From Acidobacteriota bacterium (lineage in GTDB: Bacteria > Acidobacteriota > Blastocatellia > UBA7656): a stretch of 59,741 bases of DNA. Numbering within the stretch: the stretch's first letter is position 1; every line of letters begins with the position of its first letter. The stretch spans positions 1 to 59,741 of the forward strand of contig JBFMDH010000042.1 of assembly GCA_040754075.1 (NCBI GenBank), written 5' to 3'. This document shows, in pieces, positions 38,501 to 47,048 of the stretch. Below the pieces are notes generated by a model. It did no database searches and was not told the DNA's origin. It saw only the letters and a list, made by a program, of their open reading frames with translations. Position numbers and translations under genes: made by a program.

Positions 38501-38601
38501 AGGGAACTGGTACGATTCATTAAACTTTCAACCGTCGAACCGGCGGCATCTTTCAAGGTTTGTTTTAATTTCTCTTTTAATTCGGTCTCTTTACTCGCCA
38601 T
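35557..38601 (-). CDS. Large NorD-like VWA protein with helical repeat head
   Basis: A 1014-residue cytoplasmic protein if it begins at [12 protein letters not shown] (38601). An alternative start lies at ATG 38613, and the upstream ATG at 38709 would run through the TetR operator. Residues about 20-380 are 6-8 degenerate repeats of about 45 residues with a core like SGxxAxxFFKAxPxII, resembling helical solenoid repeats. The C-terminal region carries a VWA domain with MIDAS DMSSST ([18 protein letters not shown]) and [15 protein letters not shown], as in NorD/CbbO proteins that activate metalloenzymes with a MoxR-type AAA+ ATPase. No such ATPase is adjacent. The linker (about 640-680) is extremely acidic ([13 protein letters not shown]). 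Confidence 0.85.
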   Translation of the reverse strand: MASKETELKEKLKQTLKDAAGSTVESLMNRTSSLPYEAVLLTTELGISIAATNLRASVEFLKAVPDVAKLIDASDLRIWGEAGKRIATTSADTAIEFFQSSAKIITAIPPGSRPYVLKLINKQAALSANTAVESFKTSPQIISTINDAESIGKILSICIEMARHSVKHSNDLLQSAPKVIADLKAAGEHCGYSLVDRVLSLTSAFAFRSGGTAAEFFIDLPNAISTSDPKAVTKLFDITEEYLERSGGVALQYFKAASRVLKIADESAFDRWTSLAKKVALQGNAASYHFMKASPQIIADLAARFGAERRAQVIASVLQVVEEIAERNTTAAVECFKASPIALRAASLGQFRAWALRGIEKPEETSRKIQAYYALESKASQEALFRIEGGLTLDAIAQTLRLYVEGLTGKSLHIAPLSAIPDEVRISDGKTIYLPSVVAEFESEAENFRLFKVLAAHGAGQIEFETYSENTEGLKAAWNEVRASFNGQKQKSKTSQKIPDSIGFLNVLDEFRNQDIALKLFTTVENGRIDFLLRQAYRGIRRDLDFVQSRLLERRPKIEELSEEYVPFELLFQIALCGGATPEARQVYPTIVGQLESIFAAFIFRPDASVAESLIATRHIYDLFLEQPRASDTQSNDSSQTTDEGEGEGESQGEQDEGAEAQQKQPAEAQPDPFSFWAANQTQEITADQELFNQWNSRETSEQDLEKGDRAFFYDEWDRELGDHRTRWCRVIERLGVRGARGFVESVRSKYAGVISSIRYQFQLMRPENLQKIRGEVDGEDYDLQKVIDYALDKRSTGLIDERLYIRKLRRERDVAVSFLLDMSSSTARTISRLPNRPYTQPGQRIIDIEKEGLVLMSEALEAVGDAYSMQGFTSEGRRNVKFFIIKDFDERYSPDVEKRIGGITYQNNTRLGAAIRHAITRLAAQDARTKLLIVLSDGRPYDHDYGDSRYAREDTRIALRQARIEGITPFCITIDRESEDQLKDMYGEVGYTIIDDVLSLPERMPGIYRRLTT

Positions 38602-38696
38602 CTCAGGAATCATCTTAGCAAAACCCTGCGCGCTTTTGCATTTTTTGAATGATTCTTTTGAAAAGAACTTGATATTGGCGATGAATTGGAGTAGAA

Positions 38697-38718
38697 AATG
38701 AATGAGCATTCATTCATT
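38697..38718. promoter_or_regulatory. FadR(TetR)-type operator
   Basis: A perfect palindrome TGAATGA-N4-TCATTCA lies at 38699-38716, extended to 22 bp by AA/TT flanks. It matches the consensus of the Bacillus FadR (YsiA) box. It lies 18 bases upstream of the tetR start, between the divergent NorD-like and tetR genes. This points to autoregulation of the tetR gene. Confidence 0.8.
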
Positions 38719-38735
38719 AAACAATCAGCAAAATC

Positions 38736-39344
38736 ATGGCAACGACACGTAAAGCGATAAAAGAAAAAGCCAACGGGAAATATGAACTCATCTTGCGCGC
38801 CGCCATCAAGGTATTTGCGCGAAATGGCTTTTTTAATTCCAAGGTTGCCGATGTGGCGAAAGCCGCAGGTGTCGCCGACGGCACGGTTTATCTCTATTTT
38901 AAAAATAAGGATGACATTCTGGTATCTATCTTTAATTCCATCGCCGAACAGGCGCTCGAACGTGGTCGCGCGGCGCTTTCGGAAATCAATGACCCGGTTG
39001 AAAAATTGAGACGCATTGTTGAAAGCCACCTGGAAATGTATGCCAAAGATAGAGACCTGGCGATTGTCTTTCAGGTTGAATTGCGGTCTTCGACAAAATT
39101 TATGGAACAGTTCTCAGCCACCAAAGTCACAGAGTATCTGGATTTAATCGGCAGAGTTATTGAAGACGGACAGAAGCGAGGCGTATTTCGTAAAACCCTC
39201 AATCCAAAAATCACTGCCAAAATTCTGTTCGGCGCGCTCGACGAGATGGTGACCAACTGGGTGCTTACACATAAACGCTACAATCTGGTTTCAACTTCCG
39301 AGCCGTTATTTGATGTGTTTTTACATGGCGTTTCGCAAACCTGA
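38736..39344 (+). CDS. fadR: TetR-family fatty-acid-responsive repressor (FadR-like)
   Basis: A 202-residue TetR-family repressor. The HTH is in the N-terminus: AAIKVFARNGFFNSKVADVAKAAGVADGTVYLYFKNKDDILVS, characteristic of the family. The C-terminal ligand domain, ending AKILFGALDEMVTNWVLTHKRYNLVSTSEPL, closely resembles Bacillus FadR (YsiA), which binds long-chain acyl-CoA and then releases its operator. It sits directly upstream of the fad gene block (fadD, fadN, fadA, fadE). The ATG at 38736 follows the operator palindrome. Confidence 0.88.
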   Translation: MATTRKAIKEKANGKYELILRAAIKVFARNGFFNSKVADVAKAAGVADGTVYLYFKNKDDILVSIFNSIAEQALERGRAALSEINDPVEKLRRIVESHLEMYAKDRDLAIVFQVELRSSTKFMEQFSATKVTEYLDLIGRVIEDGQKRGVFRKTLNPKITAKILFGALDEMVTNWVLTHKRYNLVSTSEPLFDVFLHGVSQT

Positions 39345-39375
39345 TTGCCTGGGTTGAAACGACTACCATTGCTTT

Positions 39376-41196
39376 ATGACCCCAACCACCTTAAATCAAC
39401 TGTTTAATTTTGCAGTCGAAAGCCGACGCGATGCGCCGCTTTTAAATTTTAAAAAGGATGGCAGTTGGCAAAAACTTACCTATGGTGAGGTTGCCCGTCG
39501 GGTTCGCGAACTGGCTTTGGGGCTATATGATATTGGATTTCGACGCGATGAAAAAATTGCCCTGTGGGCAGAGAACCGACCGGAATGGAATGTTGCCGAT
39601 CTGGCAATTTTAGCTATAGGCGCGGTTGACGTTCCGGTTTATACCACACAGGCGCGCTCGCATATCGAATATATTTTAAATAATTCGGAAACTCGCGCGA
39701 TTTTCGTTTCCAACGATTTTCTTACGGAAGCGATGCAATTTCGCGAGCGCGTTCCTTCATTAGCGTTCATCATTTCGTTCGACGCGGTTTCGGAATCGGA
39801 TAAATCCGAAACGGTTTTAAGTGCCGAAGCATTGATTAATCGCGGACGAAAATTATATGGAGCCGACCCGAAACTCTACGAGCGATTGTGGCGGGAATCG
39901 CAACCCGCAGACCTCGCGACCTTGATTTACACCTCCGGGACGACCGGCGACCCGAAAGGGGTGATGCTCACGCACGAAAATTTAACCCAGAATGTATTGA
40001 ATGTGGTTCAGTGGTTAAAGTTGGATGGGCGAAAGGACGAAGCCTTAACCTACCTGCCGTTTTCGCACATCTTTGAACGCGCTGTCTGGTATCTGTATGC
40101 GCATTGCGGAACGTTGATTTCCTATGCTGAAAGTGTGGATAAGGTCGCAGCAAATTTAGCCGAGGTTAAACCGACTGCGATGACCAGTGTTCCGCGCATG
40201 TTTGAAAAAATTTATGCGCGGATTTTAGCCAAGGGGATGGCTGAAGGTTTTCCCAAACGCCAGATATTTTTATGGTCGCTGGATATTGGTAAACGTTGGG
40301 CTGAGAAGAGAGATAAGCAGGAAACCATCGGTTTCGCTTTGAATTTAAAACATAAAATTGCCGATGCCTTAGTATTTAAAAAATGGCGTGAAGCATTGGG
40401 CGGCAGAATCCGAACCTTGATTTCAGGCGGTGCGCCGCTTGCCCCGGAAATCGCTTACACTTTCGCGGGAGCGGGGATGATGATTTTACAAGGTTACGGT
40501 TTAACCGAAACCTCACCGTCGCTCACCTGCAATACGGAAGAAGCCAACCGTTTCGGTTCAGTAGGGCGAGTGATTAATAATGTCGAAGTGAAAATTGCCG
40601 ACGATGGCGAAATCCTGGCGCGCGGAAAAATCATCATGCAGGGATATTACAAACGACCGGATTTCAATGCCGAAGCGTTTTCCGATGGTAGGTGGTTTCA
40701 CACAGGCGACATCGGGCATTTCGATAAAGACGGGTTTTTATTTATCACCGACCGCAAAAAGGATTTGATTAAAACCAGCGGCGGAAAATATATCGCTCCA
40801 CAGCCGCTCGAAAGTTTAATCAAATCGAGTCGCTTTATTTCTCAGGTGGTGGTCATCGGCAATAATCGCAAATTCGCCTCGGCGTTAGTCGTGCCGAATC
40901 TGGAACTGCTGAAAAACTACGCGCAGTTGAAGCATATTCACTATCAAACCGTTGATGATTTATTAAAAAATCCCAGGATTCTGGATTTAATTCAACGTCA
41001 GATTGATAAAGCGACGCCGGATGTGGCGCAGTTTGAGCGCATCAAAAAAGTCGCGCTTCTGGAAAATGAAATGACGGCAGAGTCCGGCGAATTAACTCCA
41101 ACCTTGAAACCGCGTAGAACCATCATCGAAAAAAAATATGCTGCGGTGATTGATGCGCTTTATGCTGAATCGGAAAGCAAAGCGTTCGTCGGCTAG
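39376..41196 (+). CDS. fadD: Long-chain acyl-CoA synthetase
   Basis: A 606-residue AMP-binding ligase that activates fatty acids to acyl-CoA with ATP and CoA. Motifs are present in order: LIYTSGTTGDPKGVMLTHENL (P-loop, about 190-210), ISGGAPLAPEIAYTFAGAG, QGYGLTETSPSLT, GEILARGKIIMQGYYKRP, FHTGDIGHFDKDGFLFITDRKKDLIKTSGGKYIAPQPLES. These are the full set of the family (A1-A8). The length is usual for bacterial FadD. It begins 31 bases after tetR. Confidence 0.93.
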   Translation: MTPTTLNQLFNFAVESRRDAPLLNFKKDGSWQKLTYGEVARRVRELALGLYDIGFRRDEKIALWAENRPEWNVADLAILAIGAVDVPVYTTQARSHIEYILNNSETRAIFVSNDFLTEAMQFRERVPSLAFIISFDAVSESDKSETVLSAEALINRGRKLYGADPKLYERLWRESQPADLATLIYTSGTTGDPKGVMLTHENLTQNVLNVVQWLKLDGRKDEALTYLPFSHIFERAVWYLYAHCGTLISYAESVDKVAANLAEVKPTAMTSVPRMFEKIYARILAKGMAEGFPKRQIFLWSLDIGKRWAEKRDKQETIGFALNLKHKIADALVFKKWREALGGRIRTLISGGAPLAPEIAYTFAGAGMMILQGYGLTETSPSLTCNTEEANRFGSVGRVINNVEVKIADDGEILARGKIIMQGYYKRPDFNAEAFSDGRWFHTGDIGHFDKDGFLFITDRKKDLIKTSGGKYIAPQPLESLIKSSRFISQVVVIGNNRKFASALVVPNLELLKNYAQLKHIHYQTVDDLLKNPRILDLIQRQIDKATPDVAQFERIKKVALLENEMTAESGELTPTLKPRRTIIEKKYAAVIDALYAESESKAFVG

Positions 41197-41315
41197 GTTG
41201 GTTATTTAAAATAAAAAAATTGCTCTCTAACAAAGATTGTTTAAATTTTCAGTTTTATTGATTCGGGTTTTTATTATTTCTTCTTTGAATTTAATAGTCT
41301 TCGGAGGAACTGCCT

Positions 41316-43721
41316 GTGAGTTATCGAATTGAAAAAGTTGCAGTGCTGGGTTCAGGGACGATGGGGGCGCAGATTGCCGCACATCTCGCCAATGCCGGAA
41401 TCGAAGTGTTGTTATTGGACATCGCTCCCAAAGAATTAACCGAGAGTGAAGCGGCGAAAGGCTTAACCCTTGACCATCCTGCGGTGAAAAACCGCATTGT
41501 TAATGCGGGATTGGAAACCGCCAAAAAAATCAGACCCGCAGCATTCTTTTCATCCTCGGTTGCCAGTTTAGTTTCAATTGGAAATTTTGAAGATGACCTG
41601 GCGAAAATTAACCAGTGCGATTGGGTAATCGAAGCGGTCATTGAAAACCTTGAAATAAAATCCGCATTGTATGAAAAGGTCGATAAACTGCGAAAACCGG
41701 GTTCGATTATCAGTTCAAACACTTCGGGCATTCCCATCCAAGCGATGAGCGAAGGACGTTCGGATGATTTCAAAGCCCATTTTCTCGGCACACATTTTTT
41801 CAATCCTCCAAGATACCTCAAATTGCTTGAAGTGATTCCGACCGCCGACACTAAATCTGAAGTCGTAAAGTTCATCGGCGATTTTTGTGACCGCAAACTC
41901 GGCAAAGGCATTGTTCTCGCCAAAGATACGCCCAATTTTATTGCCAATCGCATCGCCGCTTTCAGTTCATTTAATACCATCAAAACCATGATGGAGGGCG
42001 ATTATACGGTTGAAGAAATCGACGCCATGACCGGGCAACTGATCGGTCGTCCGAAATCCGCGACCTTCAGAACGACGGATATTGTCGGTCTCGATGTTTC
42101 GCTCTATGTTGCCGACAATCTCTATAAAGCGGTTCCCAATGACGAACAACGCGAGATGCTGGTTGCACCGGATTTTTTGCGTGAGATGGTCAAACGCAAA
42201 ATGCTCGGTAATAAAACCGGCGGCGGGTTTTATAAAAAGGTGAGAGGCGAAGGTGGAAAACCCGAGTACCAGGTTTTGGATTATAAAACCCTTGAATATC
42301 GCGCCTCACAGAAATTCAGCAGCCCATCTATTGAAGCTGCAAAACAACTGGAAAGCCCGGCTGAGCGATTGCGAGCGTTAATCTATAACGATGACCGGGT
42401 TGGTCAGTTTTTATGGAAAACCCTGAGCCGCAATCTGATTTATGCGATGAATCGAATTCCTGAAATTGCCGATGACATTGTCAACTTAGATAGCGCAGTG
42501 AAATGGGGATTCAATTTTGAGTTGGGGATTTTTGAATCATGGGATGCCATTGGCGTTGAAAAATCGGTGGCGCGAATGCGTGAAGAGGGGATGCAGATTC
42601 CCGAATCCATCGAAAAATTTATTGCCGCAGGTCATAAGAATTTTTACGAAAAACGCGATGGCAAAAACCTGTTCTATGATTTTGCGACCGCAACTTATAA
42701 AGAGGTTCCGGCGCGTTCCGGTGTGTTGATTTTAAAACCCTTCAAAGAGCAGAACAAAATCATCAAGAAAAATGCCGGTGCTTCGTTGATTGATATTGGC
42801 GATGGTGTAGCTTGTTTGGAATTCCATTCAAAGATGAATGCAATTGGCGGCGATACCATTGCGATGATGAATTATGCGGTTAAGGAAGTTAGTGAAAATT
42901 TTGAAGCTCTGGTCATTGCTAATGAAAGCGATAATTTTTCGGTCGGCGCTAATTTGATGATGGTAGTGATGGCGATACAGGAAGGGGAATGGGATGAGAT
43001 CGCTATTTCTGTGCGCCAGTTTCAAAACGCCAATATGCATTTGCGATATTCGCCAAAACCGGTTGTCGTCGCGCCCGCGGGGATGGCGCTCGGCGGTGGA
43101 TGTGAAATCACCATGCACGGCGACAAAGTGCGCGCCAATGCCGAAAGTTACATTGGGCTTGTGGAGGTTGGTGTCGGGTTGATTCCCGGCGGCGGTGGTG
43201 TCAAAGAATTGGTTTTACGAGCTACAGAGGGCGCAACTCCTGATGAAGATTTATTCCCGCGCATTCGCAAAGTTTCAGAAACCATTGCGACAGCCAAAGT
43301 TTCGACCTCGGCAGTTGAGGCGCAGGAATTAGGGTTTCTGCGTGACACCGACCACATCACCATGAACCGTGACCGTTTGATAGAAGACGCCAAGCAGACA
43401 GCGCTGGCGTTGGTGCAAGAAGGTTACGTGCAGCCGCATCCGCGAAGCGATATTCCGGTGATGGGCGAACCGGCGTTGGCGACTATAAAGCTGGCGATAC
43501 ATATGATGCAGCGTGGCGGATTTATTTCGGAGTACGACGCGCATGTTGCCAAAAAACTGGCGTACATTATCACTGGCGGTAATCTGTCAAGAAAGACCCT
43601 GGTGAGCGAACAATACCTGCTAGACCTTGAACGTGAGGCGTTTGTATCGCTTTGCGGCGAACGCAAAACCCAAGAGCGCATCATGCATATGCTCAAGACC
43701 GGCAAACCGCTGAGGAATTGA
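41316..43721 (+). CDS. fadN: 3-hydroxyacyl-CoA dehydrogenase/enoyl-CoA hydratase (beta-oxidation)
   Basis: An 801-residue multifunctional beta-oxidation protein like Bacillus FadN. The N-terminal NAD-binding Rossmann fold begins AVLGSGTMGAQIAAHLANAG (GxGxxG at residues 11-16), continuing with SSNTSGIPI, GTHFFNPPRYLKLLEVIP and GNKTGGGFYKK. The C-terminal hydratase part includes NFSVGANLMMVVMA and PAGMALGGGCEITMHGD (oxyanion-hole Gly). It starts at GTG 41316 behind a strong CGGAGG (about 41301-41306). It is upstream of fadA and fadE as in Bacillus. Confidence 0.92.
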   Translation: MSYRIEKVAVLGSGTMGAQIAAHLANAGIEVLLLDIAPKELTESEAAKGLTLDHPAVKNRIVNAGLETAKKIRPAAFFSSSVASLVSIGNFEDDLAKINQCDWVIEAVIENLEIKSALYEKVDKLRKPGSIISSNTSGIPIQAMSEGRSDDFKAHFLGTHFFNPPRYLKLLEVIPTADTKSEVVKFIGDFCDRKLGKGIVLAKDTPNFIANRIAAFSSFNTIKTMMEGDYTVEEIDAMTGQLIGRPKSATFRTTDIVGLDVSLYVADNLYKAVPNDEQREMLVAPDFLREMVKRKMLGNKTGGGFYKKVRGEGGKPEYQVLDYKTLEYRASQKFSSPSIEAAKQLESPAERLRALIYNDDRVGQFLWKTLSRNLIYAMNRIPEIADDIVNLDSAVKWGFNFELGIFESWDAIGVEKSVARMREEGMQIPESIEKFIAAGHKNFYEKRDGKNLFYDFATATYKEVPARSGVLILKPFKEQNKIIKKNAGASLIDIGDGVACLEFHSKMNAIGGDTIAMMNYAVKEVSENFEALVIANESDNFSVGANLMMVVMAIQEGEWDEIAISVRQFQNANMHLRYSPKPVVVAPAGMALGGGCEITMHGDKVRANAESYIGLVEVGVGLIPGGGGVKELVLRATEGATPDEDLFPRIRKVSETIATAKVSTSAVEAQELGFLRDTDHITMNRDRLIEDAKQTALALVQEGYVQPHPRSDIPVMGEPALATIKLAIHMMQRGGFISEYDAHVAKKLAYIITGGNLSRKTLVSEQYLLDLEREAFVSLCGERKTQERIMHMLKTGKPLRN

Positions 43722-43792
43722 GCCATTGTAATTTGCACTCGAATAAGCGGGAATTTGATTTCAAATGTGAGGAATAAAAACGGAGCAAAAAT

Positions 43793-44971
43793 ATGAGAGA
43801 AGCAGTAATCGTTAAAGCATTAAGAACTGCAATAGGCAAAGCGCCGCGCGGCAGTTTGAAAGATACCCGACCGGATGACCTGGCGGGTGCGGTTATCAAA
43901 GCTGCAATCGAACAGACCGATAACTTTTCGCCCGAATTGGTCGAAGATGTGATTTTGGGTTGCGCGACGCCCGAAGCCGAGCAGGGAATGAATGTGGCGC
44001 GGCAGGCAGCTTGGCTTGCGGGACTTCCAAAGGAAACTTCTGCGGTTACCATCAATCGCTTTTGCTCATCAGGACTTCAAGCCATCGCTTTTGCCGCCGA
44101 GAGAATTCTCACAGGTTGGAGCGATTGCATTGTCGCGGGCGGTGTTGAATCCATGAGCATGATTCCGATGGGCGGCAATGTCATTCGTCCGAATCCCACG
44201 TTGGTTGAAACTTGGCCCGATTACTTTTTAAGCATGGGACTGACGGCGGAAAATTTAGCTCAGCAATATTCCATCTCCCGTGAAGAAGCCGACGCTTTTT
44301 CTTTAGCCAGTCATCAAAAAGCTCTCGCGGCAATCTCTGAAGGCAAATTCAAAGATGAAATCCTTCCCATAACCATCAAGACCAACGAATTGAATGGCAA
44401 AGGAAAGATTCAAACCAAAGAGCGGGTTTTCGATACCGATGAGGGTCCGAGAGCCGATACCTCACAAGAGGGATTAGCCAAACTCCGTCCGGTTTTTCAT
44501 GCAAAAGGCACGGTCACTGCAGGCAACTCTTCACAAACTTCGGATGGCGCAGCCGCAGCGATTGTGATGTCCGCTGATAAAGCCAAAGATTTAGGCATCA
44601 AACCCGTTGCCAAATTGATTGCCTATGCAACCGCAGGAGTCGCGCCGGATTATATGGGCATTGGACCCGTAGCCGCTATACCGAAAGCTTTGAAAATCGC
44701 TGGACTCTCGCTTGAGCAAATCGATTTGCTCGAACTCAACGAAGCGTTTGCGGCGCAGGCGCTCGCGGTCGTTAAAGAACTCGGTATCAATCAGGATAAA
44801 TTAAATGTGAATGGCGGAGCCGTGGCGCTTGGTCATCCCTTGGGATGCACCGGCGCGAAACTCACCGCAACGATTTTAAATGAGATGCAGCGTCGCAATG
44901 CGCGATACGGTATGGTGACGATGTGTGTCGGCGGCGGCATGGGCGCGGCAGGGATTTTTGAACTTCTATAA
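43793..44971 (+). CDS. fadA: Acetyl-CoA acyltransferase (thiolase)
   Basis: A 392-residue thiolase that cleaves 3-ketoacyl-CoA. Motifs are INRFCSSGLQAIAFAAERI (nucleophilic Cys), CGGVESMSM-like AGGVESMSMIPMGG, NGGAVALGHPLGCTGAKL and CVGGGMGAAGIFELL (the second catalytic Cys). The size is typical. It follows fadN with a 71-base gap. It belongs to the fad block with a Bacillus-like gene order. Confidence 0.94.
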   Translation: MREAVIVKALRTAIGKAPRGSLKDTRPDDLAGAVIKAAIEQTDNFSPELVEDVILGCATPEAEQGMNVARQAAWLAGLPKETSAVTINRFCSSGLQAIAFAAERILTGWSDCIVAGGVESMSMIPMGGNVIRPNPTLVETWPDYFLSMGLTAENLAQQYSISREEADAFSLASHQKALAAISEGKFKDEILPITIKTNELNGKGKIQTKERVFDTDEGPRADTSQEGLAKLRPVFHAKGTVTAGNSSQTSDGAAAAIVMSADKAKDLGIKPVAKLIAYATAGVAPDYMGIGPVAAIPKALKIAGLSLEQIDLLELNEAFAAQALAVVKELGINQDKLNVNGGAVALGHPLGCTGAKLTATILNEMQRRNARYGMVTMCVGGGMGAAGIFELL

Positions 44972-44980
44972 ATTAACCAA

Positions 44981-45120
44981 GTCAGAATTCAGGAGTCAAA
45001 AGTCAGCATCAAAAAAAGGATGAAGTATGAATGATGAAGGCTGAACAAATGTTTTAAACATGCTCATCGTTCACCATCCAGACTTCATCGTTTCCGATAT
45101 TCTGACTCCTGAATTCCATC
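44981..45120. repeat. Heptad-repeat palindromic element (copy 3, TCAGAAT type)
   Basis: The left arm (44982-45009) is made of 7-base units TCAGAAT TCAGGAG TCAAAAG TCAGCAT; the right arm (45099-45116) reads ATTCTGA CTCCTGA ATTC. GAATTCAGGAGTCA (44985-44998) is an exact 14-bp inverted match to TGACTCCTGAATTC (45103-45116). Inside, GATGAAGTATGAATGATGAA faces an inverted copy with about 16 of 20 matches. It fills the gap between fadA and fadE. Confidence 0.75.
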
Positions 45121-45139
45121 AAACAAAGGAGTGATTATC

Positions 45140-46924
45140 ATGAGTAGCGTTTCACCACAAAAAAATGTATTGCGCGGGGCGAGTTTTCTTTTTGAAGACC
45201 ATAAGCCCGAAGATATTTTCACACCCGAAGATATGAGCGATGAACATCGGTTAATCGGACAGACCGCTTATGAGTTTTCCGAAAAAGAGGTGCTGCCTTT
45301 CGATGAAGAAATCGAAAAGAAAAATTATGCGGTACACCGTGAGCTATTGAGAAAAGCCGGTGAACTGGGACTGCTTGGCATAGATATTCCCGAACAATAT
45401 GGCGGGGCAGGGTTGGATTTACTGAGTTCGCTCGTTGCATCTGAAAACATATCTTTGCAATCCTCGTTTTCAGGAACCGTCGGTGCGCATACCACCATCG
45501 GGACGTTACCGATTGCTTATTTCGGTAATGAAGAACAGAAGGAAAGATATTTGCCGAAACTCGCAACCGCCGAACTGGTCGGCGCATATGCATTGACTGA
45601 GTCGGGGTCGGGTTCCGATGCGCTTGCCGCTAAGACGACAGCCACCTTAACCGAAGATGGAAAGTATTACATCCTCAATGGACAGAAGATGTGGATTACC
45701 AACGGTGGATTTGCCGATGTCTTCATCGTCTTTGCCAAAGTCGATGGCGATAAATTTACGGCGTTTATCGTTGAACGAAACTTTCCGGGAGTTTCGACCT
45801 CGCCCGATGAACACAAGATGGGACTCAATGGTTCTTCGACCTGCGCAGTCAATCTTGATAATGCGCAAGTTCCGGTTGAAAACTTACTCGGAGAAATCGG
45901 CAAAGGTCATTTAATCGCGTTCAATATATTGAACATCGGTCGATTGAAACTCGGTGTCAGTTCAATCGCCGGTTCCAAACGGGTAACCACCATTGCTACG
46001 GATTATGCCAAGCAGCGGTATCAATTCGGTGTGCCAATCGCTTCATTCGGATTGATCAAACAAAAACTTGGTGAGATGGCGGTCAAATCTTATGTCGGCG
46101 AATGCATGATTTATCGCACGGTTGGGATGATTGAAGAGATGATGGCGACCGTTGATCGCAATATTCCGAAAGAGGCTTTGAAAGCCATCGAAGATTATGC
46201 GATTGAATGTTCGATACTCAAAGCTGCCTGTAGCGAATATCTCGCCTACTGTGTTGACGAAGGTGTACAGGTTTTCGGCGGCAATGGTTATTCGAGCGAT
46301 TATCCGGTTGAACGCGCTTACAGAGATGCGAGAATCGCCCGTATTTACGAGGGAACCAATGAAATTAATCGATTGATTATTTCCGGGCAATTACTGCGTC
46401 GGGCAATGAAAGGCGAAAATCCTTTATTTGCCTATGCGAAAAAATTGCAGGAAGAGATGCTCACGCCATCCATGCCCGAAGAACTTCCTGACTCTCTATT
46501 TGCCGAAGAACGAGCGGCATTGACCAACTGTAAAAAAGCGGTAATCGCTGTACTAGGAACCGCCGCTTTGAAATACCGCGAAAAAGCGCAGGAGCAGCAG
46601 GAGGTGTTGGGCGCAGCGAGTGAAATGGTGATGGATGTTTATGCGATGGAAAGCGCCATCCTCAGAACTGAAAAACTGGTTGCCGCAAAAGGCGAAGCCA
46701 ATTGCGGTTTACAAATCGATGCGACCAAAATTTTCGCTACCGAGGCTGTTCAACATATTGAACAGCGGGCAAAAATGGCATTCGCGGCAATGAGCGATGG
46801 CGATGAACTCAGAATGATGATGGCAGTCGTCCGCCGTTATATGAAATTCACGCCCTATAACACCGTAGCGGCGCGTCGGCGAATTGCTGAAGCGATGACC
46901 GAAGCCGGAAAATATAATCTCTAA
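45140..46924 (+). CDS. fadE: Acyl-CoA dehydrogenase
   Basis: A 594-residue FAD-dependent acyl-CoA dehydrogenase, the same length as Bacillus FadE, catalysing the first beta-oxidation step. Motifs: YALTESGSGSDALAAKTTA, KMWITNGGFADVFIVFAK, SVAGS-type SSIAGSKRVTTIATDYAKQRYQFG, VQVFGGNGYSSDYPVERAYRDARIARIYEGTNEINR (with the catalytic EGT region). It carries the long C-terminal extension of the FadE group. ATG 45140 is preferred (AGGAG at 45127-45131). Confidence 0.93.
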   Translation: MSSVSPQKNVLRGASFLFEDHKPEDIFTPEDMSDEHRLIGQTAYEFSEKEVLPFDEEIEKKNYAVHRELLRKAGELGLLGIDIPEQYGGAGLDLLSSLVASENISLQSSFSGTVGAHTTIGTLPIAYFGNEEQKERYLPKLATAELVGAYALTESGSGSDALAAKTTATLTEDGKYYILNGQKMWITNGGFADVFIVFAKVDGDKFTAFIVERNFPGVSTSPDEHKMGLNGSSTCAVNLDNAQVPVENLLGEIGKGHLIAFNILNIGRLKLGVSSIAGSKRVTTIATDYAKQRYQFGVPIASFGLIKQKLGEMAVKSYVGECMIYRTVGMIEEMMATVDRNIPKEALKAIEDYAIECSILKAACSEYLAYCVDEGVQVFGGNGYSSDYPVERAYRDARIARIYEGTNEINRLIISGQLLRRAMKGENPLFAYAKKLQEEMLTPSMPEELPDSLFAEERAALTNCKKAVIAVLGTAALKYREKAQEQQEVLGAASEMVMDVYAMESAILRTEKLVAAKGEANCGLQIDATKIFATEAVQHIEQRAKMAFAAMSDGDELRMMMAVVRRYMKFTPYNTVAARRRIAEAMTEAGKYNL

Positions 46925-46926
46925 CC

Positions 46927-47048
46927 GATTGCGGATTGCGGATTGTGAAATGCGGAATGGCAAATGAAATTTGGTGGTTCATCCAATCCGTTTGTCGCAA
47001 GCCGTTAGTGAGATAACAATCCGCAATCTGCAATCTGCAATCCGCAAT
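46927..47048. repeat. Heptad-repeat palindromic element (copy 4, GATTGCG type)
   Basis: The left arm (46927-46966) is GATTGCG GATTGCG GATTGTG and degenerate units. The right arm (47017-47048) is CAATCCG CAATCTG CAATCTG CAATCCG CAAT, complementary to the left. The right arm ends at the base before the ATG of the next gene. The unit is the same as the copy upstream of murI. Confidence 0.8.

Noticed and set aside
45007-45050. TGAATGATGAAG as a second FadR box before fadE
   Set aside because: It lacks the facing TCATTCA half and belongs to the heptad-repeat palindrome.
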